Shown piece after piece: positions 16,769 to 25,515 of a DNA stretch of 64,000 nt. The notes below the pieces were generated by a model that was not told the DNA's origin, ran no database searches, and saw nothing but the letters and a program-made list of their open reading frames with translations. Made by a program: the position numbers and the translations under genes. The stretch spans positions 62,001 through 126,000 of the forward strand of contig NZ_VCPE01000009.1 in assembly GCF_005938105.1 (NCBI RefSeq). Direction: 5' to 3'. Position 1 is the stretch's first letter. Each line of letters opens with the position of its first letter. This stretch comes from Brucella haematophila (GTDB lineage Bacteria; Pseudomonadota; Alphaproteobacteria; Rhizobiales; Rhizobiaceae).

Positions 16769-16980
16769 ATGAACATCAAGAGCCTTCTTCTCGGCTCCGC
16801 TGCAGCTCTGGTTGCAGCTTCCGGCGCTCAGGCTGCCGACGCAATCGTCGCGCCAGAGCCCGAAGCCGTTGAATATGTTCGCGTTTGCGACGCATACGGC
16901 GCTGGCTACTTCTACATCCCGGGCACCGAAACCTGCCTGCGCATCCATGGCTACGTCCGTTACGACGTAAAGGGCGGCGA
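16752..16980 (+). repeat. 229-bp inverted repeat, right copy
   Basis: Partner of 15681-15909, 100% identical in inverted orientation. It covers the leader end and the first ~70 codons of the second porin. Confidence 0.95.
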
Positions 16981-17881
16981 CAACGTCTATTCCGGCCAGG
17001 ACCGTAAGGGCTGGGACAAGGGCGCTCGTTTCGCACTTCGCACCTCGACCGCTTCGGAAACCGAATACGGCACGCTGAAGACCTTCACCGAAACCCGCTT
17101 CAACTATGCTGCGGCTAACTCGCGTGATGACGGCGTCTACGGCACGACCGGTTCTGACGTTACGATGCAGTTCGCCTATATCGAACTCGGCGGCCTCAAG
17201 GTCGGTATCGATGAGTCGGAATTCCACACCTTCACCGGTTACCTCGGCGACATCATCAACGATGACGTGGTCTCGGCTGGCGCATACCGCACGGGTAAGA
17301 TCTCGTACACCTTCACTGGCGGCAACGGCTTCTCGGCTGTAATCGCTCTTGAACAGGGTGGCGACAACGACGGCGGCTACACCGGTACTTCTGACTACGC
17401 AATCGACGGCTACATGCCGCACGTTGTTGGCGGCCTGAAGTATGCTGGCGGCTGGGGTTCGATCGCTGGCGTCGTAGCTTACGACTCGGTTATCGAAGAA
17501 TGGGCTGCCAAGGTTCGCGGCGACGTCAACATCACCGACCGTTTCTCGCTCTGGTTGCAGGGTGCATACTCTTCGGAAGCTTCTCCGGACCAGATGTACG
17601 GCCAGTGGGGCGGCGATTGGGCTGTCTGGGGTGGTCTGAAGTTCAAGGCAACCGACAAGGCTGTCTTCAACCTTCAGGGCGCACATGACGATTGGGGCAA
17701 GACCGCAGTTGCAGCTAACGTTGCATACGAGCTGGTTCCTGGCTTCACCATCACGCCGGAAGTTAACTGGACCCGTTTCAGCAACGAATGGCGCGATCAC
17801 GAAGCTGGCGTAAGCTCGCTCCGCACGATCTCCGACAAGGACGCCTTCGGCGCAACGATCCGCTTCCAGCGTTCGTTCTAA
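16769..17881 (+). CDS. Omp2-type general porin (plus-strand copy)
   Basis: 370 aa from ATG 16769 with TGGAGG upstream. Same signal peptide and mature start as the divergent porin, and the same terminal IRFQRSF. It is longer by a loop insertion around residues 195-206 ([14 protein letters not shown]) and by an extra segment near the C-terminus ([16 protein letters not shown]). Porin_2 family; it forms the main aqueous channel of the outer membrane. Divergent twin porins about 0.88 kb apart match the known omp2a/omp2b arrangement of Brucella; which copy is 2a or 2b cannot be fixed here. A strong terminator follows. Confidence 0.95.
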   Translation: MNIKSLLLGSAAALVAASGAQAADAIVAPEPEAVEYVRVCDAYGAGYFYIPGTETCLRIHGYVRYDVKGGDNVYSGQDRKGWDKGARFALRTSTASETEYGTLKTFTETRFNYAAANSRDDGVYGTTGSDVTMQFAYIELGGLKVGIDESEFHTFTGYLGDIINDDVVSAGAYRTGKISYTFTGGNGFSAVIALEQGGDNDGGYTGTSDYAIDGYMPHVVGGLKYAGGWGSIAGVVAYDSVIEEWAAKVRGDVNITDRFSLWLQGAYSSEASPDQMYGQWGGDWAVWGGLKFKATDKAVFNLQGAHDDWGKTAVAANVAYELVPGFTITPEVNWTRFSNEWRDHEAGVSSLRTISDKDAFGATIRFQRSF

Positions 17882-17903
17882 TCCTTTCCGGATTTGATAC
17901 AGG

Positions 17904-17934
17904 AAACCCGGCAGCTCAGCTGCCGGGTTTTTTG
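17904..17934 (+). terminator. Intrinsic terminator of the plus-strand porin
   Basis: AACCCGGCAGCT and AGCTGCCGGGTT form a near-perfect GC-rich stem followed by TTTTTG, 23 nt past the stop. Confidence 0.93.
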
Positions 17935-18050
17935 TTGTTCTCTGATTCGAACGGCTCTTGCATTTGTGAAATGTCCTGTCTTTGTACGAACGAGCTATCG
18001 AAATGCGCTGCTTCGAAGAAGCGGATCACAGACACGGAAGGTGAGGCGAC

Positions 18051-18686
18051 ATGAAAAGCTGGTTCTGGCCGGGTGTAACGTGGACCGCAACACTGACGGC
18101 ACTGGCGCTGTGGTTCGGGGTGGATCGGGTTCAGACCGATATTTCAACGCGTACGTCTGAAGCTCTTGCGCCCTATGTCTGGACTGGCTTCGATATTGAA
18201 GGCCGCGACATTACAGTGAAGGGCATTGCGCCTGATCCCGCAGAGCAGGAAGCGGCACGCACGGCTTTGCGTGCTGTGTGGGGAATCAACGACATCACAG
18301 ACCTCACATCTGTTCTGCCTGCCACGTCGCCTTATGTTTTCAAGATTGAAAAGAGCAATGACGGCCTGGTCTTTTCAGGCTCCATTCCCGAAAATGCGCT
18401 TCGTGACCAGATCATGGAAGCCGCAGAAGGTGTCGCACCCGGCTTGTCGCTTGATGACGAAATGGCCTTGGCGCGCGGAAGCTGGCCACAATTTTCCGAC
18501 AGTGTTCTGTTCGCTCTCACTTTGACCAAAACGCTTGTGGATGGCGAGGTAACGATTACCGACGGGTCGCTTTCGATCAAAGGGAAGGCGGCAAGCGCCG
18601 AGCAATATCAGGCAATGACCGATATATTGGCCAAGCCGCTGCCATTCGATTTGAAACTGGCAGCATCTGATGTGGCCCAGCCGTGA
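18051..18686 (+). CDS. Membrane-anchored protein with BON-like repeats
   Basis: 211 aa. One N-terminal transmembrane segment (about residues 5-23) is followed by two or three BON-like modules: ITVKGIAPDPAEQEAARTAL with VWGINDITDLTSVLP, then FSGSIPENALRDQIMEAAEG, then a third beta-alpha unit (LSIKGKAASAEQYQAMTDIL). In rhizobial relatives, similar modules precede a C-terminal OmpA peptidoglycan-binding domain; here the chain ends before one. It leads a cluster with a 29-aa membrane peptide and a helix-hairpin-helix protein. The function is unknown; an envelope role is likely. Confidence 0.7.
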   Translation: MKSWFWPGVTWTATLTALALWFGVDRVQTDISTRTSEALAPYVWTGFDIEGRDITVKGIAPDPAEQEAARTALRAVWGINDITDLTSVLPATSPYVFKIEKSNDGLVFSGSIPENALRDQIMEAAEGVAPGLSLDDEMALARGSWPQFSDSVLFALTLTKTLVDGEVTITDGSLSIKGKAASAEQYQAMTDILAKPLPFDLKLAASDVAQP

Positions 18687-18827
18687 TTCTGTGGAATTAA
18701 GCTTACGCTAGGGCAGGGGTTCGGATGACTTTCCTGTTCGAAGTTGACAGTTTCGCTGTTTCAAATTTTGCTTTCTTATTATGACTGATGAATGGGAACT
18801 GACCCATGAAACCCAGTGCAGGTTTTA

Positions 18828-18917
18828 ATGCTTTATCTTGCTGAAACATTCTGGCCCGTTCTTCTCGCGGCGGTATTGATCGGGATCGTCATCGGATGGC
18901 TGGGCGGTCGTAAATAA
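18828..18917 (+). CDS. 29-aa single-pass membrane peptide
   Basis: ATG 18828 with AGG 6 nt upstream encodes a peptide that starts MLYLAETFWPVLLA and ends IGWLGGRK: one hydrophobic helix flanked by an acidic and a basic end. It sits between the BON-like gene and the helix-hairpin-helix gene in the same direction. No family is recognised, but such tiny peptides often bind membrane partners. Confidence 0.5.
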   Translation: MLYLAETFWPVLLAAVLIGIVIGWLGGRK

Positions 18918-19010
18918 GGCAGCTGCCGAACTGGCTCGGCCTGCAAAGGATAAGATGCGCTCAATCAACAGGTTATGGCGCGTGTAGTATAGAGTGCGAG
19001 GGAAACCGAT

Positions 19011-19673
19011 ATGCCGTTGCTGATCATTCAACTGGCGATCCTTGTTGCGGTGGCGTTTATCGTCGGATGTGTTCTGGGCAAATTGTTCCGGGGCAAAGGC
19101 AAGGTCATGACCGACGATGAACGTATAATCGTCGCGGCCGCGCTTTCGACGCCTCCTGCCGTGGACGAGAAGCCTGAACCTGTTCAGCCCGTCGCTGCTC
19201 CGGTAGAAACAGCGTCGCTCCCGAAGGACAAGAAGCCACAAAAAGTCAGTGCGCCGAAGAAGGCACCTGTGCCGGACGCGGAAGTCGTTGGCGGACCACT
19301 GCCGGTTCCGGCTCCCCAGCCGGAAGAACAGAGCAAGCCGGAAGATCCGGGCCGTCCCGAACTTGTCGATGCGCCCCGTGACGGCAAGGCGGATGATCTG
19401 ACTGTGATCAGCGGTATCGGCAAAGCCATTCAGGCGATGCTGAACAAGCTTGGCGTTTATCATTATGACCAGATCGCAGGCTGGTCGGACGAAGAATCGG
19501 CGTGGATCGAACGTCACATCGGCTTCCCGCGCCGAATCGCACGCGAAAGCTGGATCGGTCAGGCGGCGAAGCTTGCCGAAGCCACAAGCAAGCCAGCAGC
19601 CAAACGCCCGGCCAGAGCCAAGAAGGCTCCTGCGAAGCCGAAGGCCAAGCCTGCCAAGAAAACTGACGCTTGA
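19011..19673 (+). CDS. Membrane-anchored helix-hairpin-helix protein
   Basis: 220 aa. Residues 4-26 form a transmembrane helix. A Pro/Ala/Lys-rich linker follows (about 40-125), then a compact domain LTVISGIGKAIQAMLNKLGV ... GFPRRIARESWIGQAAKLA that matches the helix-hairpin-helix fold also attached to some rhizobial ribosomal L21 proteins. The tail is strongly basic (Lys/Ala/Pro-rich). The fold suggests nucleic-acid or protein binding near the membrane. It is the last member of the three-gene cluster. Confidence 0.75.
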   Translation: MPLLIIQLAILVAVAFIVGCVLGKLFRGKGKVMTDDERIIVAAALSTPPAVDEKPEPVQPVAAPVETASLPKDKKPQKVSAPKKAPVPDAEVVGGPLPVPAPQPEEQSKPEDPGRPELVDAPRDGKADDLTVISGIGKAIQAMLNKLGVYHYDQIAGWSDEESAWIERHIGFPRRIARESWIGQAAKLAEATSKPAAKRPARAKKAPAKPKAKPAKKTDA

Positions 19674-19724
19674 TGGAGTTATGGGATGATGTTTTGTAGC
19701 GCATCCCGCAGAATTTGAAGCTGT

Positions 19725-21869
19725 CTATCGGCGCCCGTAAACCAGATCGGTTTCAATATCGGCTGAGCCGGTCAAACGCGCTTTATAGACCTCGTAATTT
19801 TCCATCACGCGCTGCACATAATTGCGCGTTTCCGAATAGGGAATGCGCTCGATCCAGTCGACGATCTCTTCGATCGACTGACCGCGCGGATCGCCATATT
19901 TCTCGACCCATTCCGAAGCACGGCGCGGCCCGGCATTATATCCGGCAAAGGTCAGCACATAGGAACCGTTGAAACGGTCAAGCTGTTCGCCAAGGAAATG
20001 CGCGCCGAGCGTGGCATTATAGCCTGCGTCGCTCGTCAGTCGCGGCGCGGAGAAAGCCATACCGTTGCGTGTCGCAACGCTTTTGGCGGTCGCTGGCATC
20101 AGCTGCAACAGACCGCGTGCGCCAGCCTTGGAAACGGCACCGACATTGAATTCGCTTTCCTGACGCGCAATCGCATAGGCGAGGGCTTTACCCGACCCGC
20201 TGATATTGGCACTGGCCGGAATGGCGCCGAGCGGATGCGACAGCGCACCCACATCGAGCCCGCGCATCGCCGCAGTTTTGCCGACCCGCAGCGCCAGATA
20301 GTGGTTCTCATTACGCTCAGCCATGACGGCCAGCAAGGCGAGTTCGCCGACGCTGTCGAGTTCCTGCGAAAGCTGGGTATAGATGGATGTCGCCTTGGTG
20401 GCATAACCGATCTGTTCCAGACGTTTGATCGCCTGCACTGCGTTCCGGTTGGCAAAGCGGGTGCGATCCGTATCACTTGGTCGCGGATAGATCAGTTCCG
20501 GGGCTTTCTCATCCAGCTTGGCTGCCGAGAGCTGGCCATAGAAGGTCGTGCCGAAATGGGCAGAGCGGCGATAATAATCGCGCGCATTGCCGCCGCTTCC
20601 CGCATCCGCAGCGCGTCCAAGCCAATAATAGGCGCGCGATGCGGAAATCGGCCGGGCAGAAATTTCAGCAATTCTGGCGAAATGCGGTGCCGCCGTCTTT
20701 GGCTGCTTGAGCGCGCGCAATGCATACCAACCGGCGTGAAATTCCGCTTCAGCTGCAACGGTTGGCGATTCGGCGGCATGGGCCGCGACCACCTTATAGG
20801 CAAGCTGTGGCTTGCCGAGGTCGAGCAGCTCGCGTGACAGAATCCGCCGTTCGGTCCACCAGGCGTCGGGATCGACCAGCATGGCGGCCTGACGCGGTGC
20901 CTTCAACATCAGATCGGTGGCGTCATCATAGCGCTCAGCGCGACGGAGATAGCGAATCCGCAGAAACTGATAGGCCGCGTTGGACTGCCAGGAACGATCG
21001 ACCGCAGCAATCGTCGCGGCTGCATTGGGCGACTTCTGGGCGACGGCTGCAAAGGCATTGTAAAGCGACTGGGCCTGTGCGGGACCGGCAAGCAGTTTGG
21101 CTGACTGTGAGCGGTCATTATAGATCGCGCGCAGAAAACGTCGCTGGTGGTCTTCCCGCGTCAGGACACCGTTGAATTCCTTCAGCACTTTCTGCTCGTC
21201 ATCCGGCGAGAGACGCTGCGTTGCCCACCAGGGCGACAGGAGTTCACGCGCTTTTGCGGGATTACCAATGCTGACATAGGCGCGGGCCAGCACAATCATG
21301 CCTTCGGTGGTTACCGGGCGACGGCTGCCAAAAGCCGCCATGACCGTTCCAGCAGGCGGGTTTTCCTTGAACAGAGCCCGTTCCGAATTGCGCTGAAGCG
21401 TGGAAATGCCGGGCCAGCCGGGCAGTTCGGCGGTTGCAGCAGCAATTTCGCCGCTTGAAACGCCGTCAATACCCGAGGTCGCAATCGCCCAGGTCAGAAT
21501 CTGCCGGTCAAGCGAACCTCGCGGCATGCCGTTACGAAAGGCAACCGCACTTGTCACATTGTTGGAATAAAGCGCATCGAGGCCGCTTTTCAGCGTGCCG
21601 CCAATGGCAGCCGGGTTTTCAACACGGCTGAATGATGAGGTGATAACCGGATCGGGCGGCGTGGGACGCGGCGTCGGCGTCACCAGATTCATCGGCGAAG
21701 CGGGAGACTGCGCTGCGGCAGGCGCAAAGGGTCGCGCAAGCGGTGTCGGCACTTCGGTCGGCAGTGACGATTGCGCAAACGAAGCCGACGGCTGCACGGC
21801 AACCGCAATAAGGCATCCTGCAAGCAGGGCCTTTCGTCTGATACTGATCGCTACGACTTCTTTAGACAT
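19725..21869 (-). CDS. slt: Soluble lytic murein transglycosylase
   Basis: About 714 aa from ATG 21869 (a GTG two codons earlier is equally possible; no clear ribosome site). A signal peptide (ending ASFA) is followed by a Pro-rich segment, a long alpha-superhelical U-domain typical of Slt70, and a C-terminal SLT domain. That domain holds ARQESEFN with the catalytic glutamate, GLLQLMPATAK and YNATLGAHFLGEQLDRFNGS, then AGYNAGPRR. The enzyme cleaves peptidoglycan glycan strands to 1,6-anhydro products in the periplasm. It is divergent from dapA. Confidence 0.95.
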   Translation of the reverse strand: MSKEVVAISIRRKALLAGCLIAVAVQPSASFAQSSLPTEVPTPLARPFAPAAAQSPASPMNLVTPTPRPTPPDPVITSSFSRVENPAAIGGTLKSGLDALYSNNVTSAVAFRNGMPRGSLDRQILTWAIATSGIDGVSSGEIAAATAELPGWPGISTLQRNSERALFKENPPAGTVMAAFGSRRPVTTEGMIVLARAYVSIGNPAKARELLSPWWATQRLSPDDEQKVLKEFNGVLTREDHQRRFLRAIYNDRSQSAKLLAGPAQAQSLYNAFAAVAQKSPNAAATIAAVDRSWQSNAAYQFLRIRYLRRAERYDDATDLMLKAPRQAAMLVDPDAWWTERRILSRELLDLGKPQLAYKVVAAHAAESPTVAAEAEFHAGWYALRALKQPKTAAPHFARIAEISARPISASRAYYWLGRAADAGSGGNARDYYRRSAHFGTTFYGQLSAAKLDEKAPELIYPRPSDTDRTRFANRNAVQAIKRLEQIGYATKATSIYTQLSQELDSVGELALLAVMAERNENHYLALRVGKTAAMRGLDVGALSHPLGAIPASANISGSGKALAYAIARQESEFNVGAVSKAGARGLLQLMPATAKSVATRNGMAFSAPRLTSDAGYNATLGAHFLGEQLDRFNGSYVLTFAGYNAGPRRASEWVEKYGDPRGQSIEEIVDWIERIPYSETRNYVQRVMENYEVYKARLTGSADIETDLVYGRR

Positions 21870-22276
21870 CCACACTCTGAAACAAAAATCCGGCCATCCG
21901 GGACACTGGTTGCTGTAAAATATGTTAGCAAAATCCGGCTTTTGTTAGCCTTCATTTTCGCTCCCACATTTTGTCTTCCATGATAAGTCTCAGGAATGAA
22001 ACTATGATTAACAAAAGCTTTATAATATAGCCCCGCAGATGCCGAAACGGCTGTTGGACATACCCATCCCGGGCAACTGTCGGGACCAGCGAGGTAGATG
22101 CTAAAATAAAGCCGGGATTTTCGTCGCAAATCTGCCGTATTACCCCTGTTTTCCGCTTGCAATGTGCTTGCTCCATTCTTGCTGCAAGACTATTGTTCAA
22201 CGCCTCCGCAAACCGCAACGCAGGTCGAGTGCCCCTTGAGGTTTGAGGTTCTGTCTATCTTTTTCAGGAGTTACTG
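21870..22276. other. Divergent promoter region of slt and dapA
   Basis: 407 bp, AT-rich in the middle (21930-22030). No ORF with coding features and no repeat were recognised. Confidence 0.4.
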
Positions 22277-23158
22277 ATGCTGAAGGGCTCAATTACCGCG
22301 CTTGTCACGCCATTCGATCGTGAAGGAGCGTTCGATGAGAAAGCTTTTCGTGCATTTGTTGACTGGCAGATAAAAGAAGGCACCAAAGGTCTCGTGCCCG
22401 TTGGCACCACCGGCGAAACGCCGACGCTTTCCCATGATGAGCACAAGCGCGTCATCGAGGTTTGCATCGAAGTCGCCGCCGGTCGCGTGCCCGTCATCGC
22501 CGGCGCAGGCTCGAACAATACGGTCGAAGCGATTGAACTCGCCCAACATGCGGAAAAGGCTGGCGCGGATGCCGTGCTGGTGGTTACGCCTTATTATAAT
22601 AAGCCGAACCAGCGTGGCCTCTACGAGCATTTCTCGCGAGTTGCCCGCTCGATCTCGATCCCGCTCATCATTTACAACATTCCGGGCCGTTCGGTCATCG
22701 ACATGACGCCTGAAACGATGGGTGCTCTCGTGCGCGATCACAAGAACATCATCGGTGTGAAGGATGCGACTGGCAAGATCGAGCGTGTTTCCGAGCAGCG
22801 CGGCACCTGTGGCAAGGATTTCATCCAGCTTTCGGGCGAAGATGCGACGGCGCTCGGCTTCAATGCGCATGGCGGGGTAGGGTGCATTTCAGTGACGTCG
22901 AACATCGCGCCGCGCCTGTGCGCCGAGTTTCAGGAAGCCTGCCAGGCTGGCGATTTCGCCAAGGCTCTGGAATTGCAGGATCGCCTGATGCCGTTGCATA
23001 AGGCGCTGTTCATCGAGCCAAATCCGTCTGGCCCGAAATATGCGCTGTCGCGCCTTGGACGCGTTGAAAACAGCTTGCGCTCGCCAATGGTGCAGGTCGA
23101 AGCTTCGACCGCTGAAAAGATTGATCAGGCCATGAAGCATGCAGGCCTCATCAACTGA
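22277..23158 (+). CDS. dapA: 4-Hydroxy-tetrahydrodipicolinate synthase
   Basis: 293 aa, family length. It condenses pyruvate with aspartate semialdehyde, the first step of the diaminopimelate/lysine branch needed for cell wall. Visible are GTTGETPTL (pyruvate pocket), VVTPYYNKP with the proton-relay tyrosine, and IIGVKDATG with Schiff-base K162. AGGAG precedes the ATG by 6 nt. It is followed by a strong terminator, and smpB lies 111 nt downstream. Confidence 0.97.
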   Translation: MLKGSITALVTPFDREGAFDEKAFRAFVDWQIKEGTKGLVPVGTTGETPTLSHDEHKRVIEVCIEVAAGRVPVIAGAGSNNTVEAIELAQHAEKAGADAVLVVTPYYNKPNQRGLYEHFSRVARSISIPLIIYNIPGRSVIDMTPETMGALVRDHKNIIGVKDATGKIERVSEQRGTCGKDFIQLSGEDATALGFNAHGGVGCISVTSNIAPRLCAEFQEACQAGDFAKALELQDRLMPLHKALFIEPNPSGPKYALSRLGRVENSLRSPMVQVEASTAEKIDQAMKHAGLIN

Positions 23159-23209
23159 TCCGGTAATTGTCGCGCTGATAGTTGAAGACATGGCAAGCTG
23201 GTGATTTTT

Positions 23210-23241
23210 ACGCTCCCGCCGTCGCGGGAGCGTTTTCATTT
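23210..23241 (+). terminator. Intrinsic terminator of dapA
   Basis: ACGCTCCCGC and GCGGGAGCGT form a perfect 10-bp stem with a 4-nt loop, followed by TTTTC. Confidence 0.9.
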
Positions 23242-23269
23242 TAAATGCAACGCATTATATAGTGCAGTT

Positions 23270-23746
23270 ATGAACAAGCCGAAGAATTCCCCTGCGCGCA
23301 AGATCATCGCGGAAAACCGCAAGGCGCGCTTCAATTTCGAGATTTTGGACACGCTTGAGGCTGGTCTGGTTTTGACTGGCACCGAGGTGAAGTCTCTGCG
23401 CGCCAATCAGTCGAACATCGCCGAAAGCTATGCCAGCTTCGAGAACGGCGAATTCTGGCTGATCAATTCCTATATTCCGGAATATACGCAGGGCAATCGG
23501 TTCAACCACGAGCCGCGCCGTTTGCGCAAGCTTCTGGTCAACCGCCGCGAAGCGTCGCGTCTGTTCAACTCGGTCTCGCGCGACGGTATGACTGTCGTTC
23601 CGCTGAAACTATACTTTAATGATCGTGGACGCGCGAAGCTGGAACTGGCCGTGGCACGCGGCAAGAAGAACCACGACAAGCGCGAGACTGAAAAGAAACG
23701 CGACTGGGGTCGCGAGAAGGCCCGCTTGCTTCGCGACCGGGGCTGA
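23270..23746 (+). CDS. smpB: SsrA-binding protein
   Basis: 158 aa from ATG 23270; the frame is open upstream through the dapA terminator, so the later start is preferred. SmpB brings tmRNA to stalled ribosomes. Family features are [33 protein letters not shown], the oligonucleotide-binding beta barrel ([20 protein letters not shown]) and the basic C-terminal tail ([15 protein letters not shown]) that enters the mRNA channel. A terminator follows. Confidence 0.97.
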   Translation: MNKPKNSPARKIIAENRKARFNFEILDTLEAGLVLTGTEVKSLRANQSNIAESYASFENGEFWLINSYIPEYTQGNRFNHEPRRLRKLLVNRREASRLFNSVSRDGMTVVPLKLYFNDRGRAKLELAVARGKKNHDKRETEKKRDWGREKARLLRDRG

Positions 23747-23759
23747 CCTTATTCCAACG

Positions 23760-23787
23760 AAAAAGAGCGCCGTGAGGCGCTCTTTTG
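23760..23787 (+). terminator. Intrinsic terminator of smpB
   Basis: AAAAAGAGCGCC and GGCGCTCTTTTG flank a GTGA loop directly after smpB. Confidence 0.9.
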
Positions 23788-23844
23788 ATTCATGCGGAAG
23801 AGTGGATATTCTTAACAACCGAACCGCAAATGTTGCGCAGTTCG

Positions 23845-23868
23845 AAAAGGGCTCGGTTCCGAGCCCTG
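23845..23868 (-). terminator. Intrinsic terminator of the NYN-domain gene
   Basis: On the minus strand, AGGGCTCGG and CCGAGCCCT form a 9-bp stem followed by TTTTC, 8 nt past the stop. Confidence 0.85.
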
Positions 23869-23875
23869 ACTGATA

Positions 23876-24451
23876 TCAATAGCCTTCGTCGAGATCGTCG
23901 TCCTGGCGGCGCGGTGCGCGCTCAGAGGGGTCGCGACCGATCTCAGCCTTCAGCGAAACGAGATCGATGAAATGATCGGCCTGACGGCGCAGTTCATCGG
24001 AAATCATCGCGGGCTGGGTGGTCAGTGTCGAAACGACGGAAACCTTGCGGCCCTTGCGCTGCAGGGCTTCTGCGAGCGAACGGAAATCGCCGTCGCCGGA
24101 GAAGATGACGAAATGGTCAACCGTGTCGGTCAGCTGCATGGCATCGACGGTGAGTTCGATGTCCATATTGCCCTTCACCTTGCGGCGACCGGTCGAATCG
24201 GTGAATTCCTTGGCGGCCTTGGTGACTACCTTGTAGCCGTTGTAATCCAGCCAGTCGATCAGTGGACGGATCGACGAATATTCCTGATCTTCAACAAGCG
24301 CAGTATAGTAATATGCGCGCAGCAGATAACCGCGCTTCTGAAATGCCTTCAGAAGCTTGCGGTAATCGATGTCAAAGCCCAGGGTCTTGGATGCTGCATA
24401 TAAATTGGCGCCATCAATAAAAAGCGCAATTTTTTCACGAGAATCGAACAT
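23876..24451 (-). CDS. NYN-domain (LabA/DUF88-like) putative ribonuclease
   Basis: 191 aa. The N-terminal REKIALFIDGANLYAASKTL carries the first acidic metal ligand, KVKGNMDIELTVDAMQL the second, and FSGDGDFRSLAEALQRKG the third; this PIN-like triad defines NYN proteins, predicted to cut RNA. The C-terminus is charged (RDPSERAPRRQDDDLDEGY). It stands alone, convergent with smpB, which is itself an RNA-quality-control gene. Confidence 0.88.
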   Translation of the reverse strand: MFDSREKIALFIDGANLYAASKTLGFDIDYRKLLKAFQKRGYLLRAYYYTALVEDQEYSSIRPLIDWLDYNGYKVVTKAAKEFTDSTGRRKVKGNMDIELTVDAMQLTDTVDHFVIFSGDGDFRSLAEALQRKGRKVSVVSTLTTQPAMISDELRRQADHFIDLVSLKAEIGRDPSERAPRRQDDDLDEGY

Positions 24452-24851
24452 CGTGCAATATATCCACTCTACAGCCTAACGGGAGTGTGGACCGTCGGCC
24501 GCGTATTCAGATTTGTTTCACAAACGACGGCTGGCGAAATATTTCTACCAATAGCGTTTATAGCGTTTCTAAGGACATATTATAGAAAAACAAGCAACCA
24601 TAGGTTGTTATTTTAGTGAGCTAATTTACCTTGTGTAGCAATTCAGATATGTGAACGAGTTTTGGTCTAGTTAATATTGTTCCATTCTGAACCGCAATGA
24701 GATAATATGCGGTATATCGTTTAAAATCGAGGACATAAGAGCGGATAAGGGCTATTTGACGCCTATAATCCCGCTTTAGCTTGTAATTTCGCCCAACAGG
24801 CGTTATGTGCAGAAAAAATCCGTTAAAGTTCGAAAATGAAAGGGACCGCGT
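24452..24851. other. Divergent promoter region of the NYN gene and rpoZ
   Basis: 400 bp, AT-rich. No gene-like ORF and no clear repeat were seen apart from two nearby copies of AGCGTTT around 24550-24572. Confidence 0.4.
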
Positions 24852-25256
24852 ATGGCCCGCGTCACCGTTGAGGACTGCGTAGACAAAGTCGAGAACCGAT
24901 TCGAGCTGGTTCTGCTCGCCGGTCATCGCGCCCGCCAGATTTCCCAGGGCGCTTCGATCACTGTCGACCGCGACAATGATAAGAACCCGGTCGTTGCATT
25001 GCGCGAAATCGCCGATGAAACGCTTTCGCCGGACGATCTGAAGGAAGATCTGATCCACTCGCTGCAGAAGCATGTGGAAGTGGACGAACCGGAAGCTGCT
25101 GCTCCGGCCCAGATCACCTCGTCGTCCGACGAGCTGGTTGAAGGCATTGCCGAAGCTGCCGAGGAAGATGTTGTGTCTTTCGACCGCATGTCGGAAGAAG
25201 AGCTTCTGGCCGGTATCGAAGGTCTGGTTGCCCCGGAAAAGAACGACGACTTCTAA
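24852..25256 (+). CDS. rpoZ: RNA polymerase omega subunit
   Basis: 134 aa. The N-terminal [20 protein letters not shown] and HRARQISQG are the conserved omega core that clamps the beta-prime subunit; [13 protein letters not shown] continues it. The acidic C-terminal extension (about residues 75-134) is typical of alphaproteobacterial omega. It lies upstream of rsh, the usual alphaproteobacterial arrangement, and has its own terminator. Omega with DksA/ppGpp links polymerase to the stringent response driven by the next gene. Confidence 0.97.
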   Translation: MARVTVEDCVDKVENRFELVLLAGHRARQISQGASITVDRDNDKNPVVALREIADETLSPDDLKEDLIHSLQKHVEVDEPEAAAPAQITSSSDELVEGIAEAAEEDVVSFDRMSEEELLAGIEGLVAPEKNDDF

Positions 25257-25279
25257 GTTTCGTTCGGGTTATCCATTTT

Positions 25280-25318
25280 ATACGCGCTGCGGCTCATCTG
25301 GCTGCGGCGCGTATTTTT
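25280..25318 (+). terminator. Intrinsic terminator of rpoZ
   Basis: ATACGCGC (25280-25287) pairs with GCGCGTAT (25307-25314), and the stem is extended inward by imperfect pairs; TTTTT follows. Confidence 0.85.
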
Positions 25319-25515
25319 ACGCGCGTGAACATAAAATGATCGCTGCGGCGGCTTGCAGGAAGTGAATTTCTGTCTGAAATTAATCCTGTTGGCAGATAAT
25401 CGGTGCTAAAGCTCGCAAAACACTCGATAATTTGCGAAGTTGTGCTCGATAGGGGTGTTTAGGTGTTGCGGTATCGCCGCTGATCGCCCAACATTGGTTT
25501 GAGGAGTTGTTGTAG

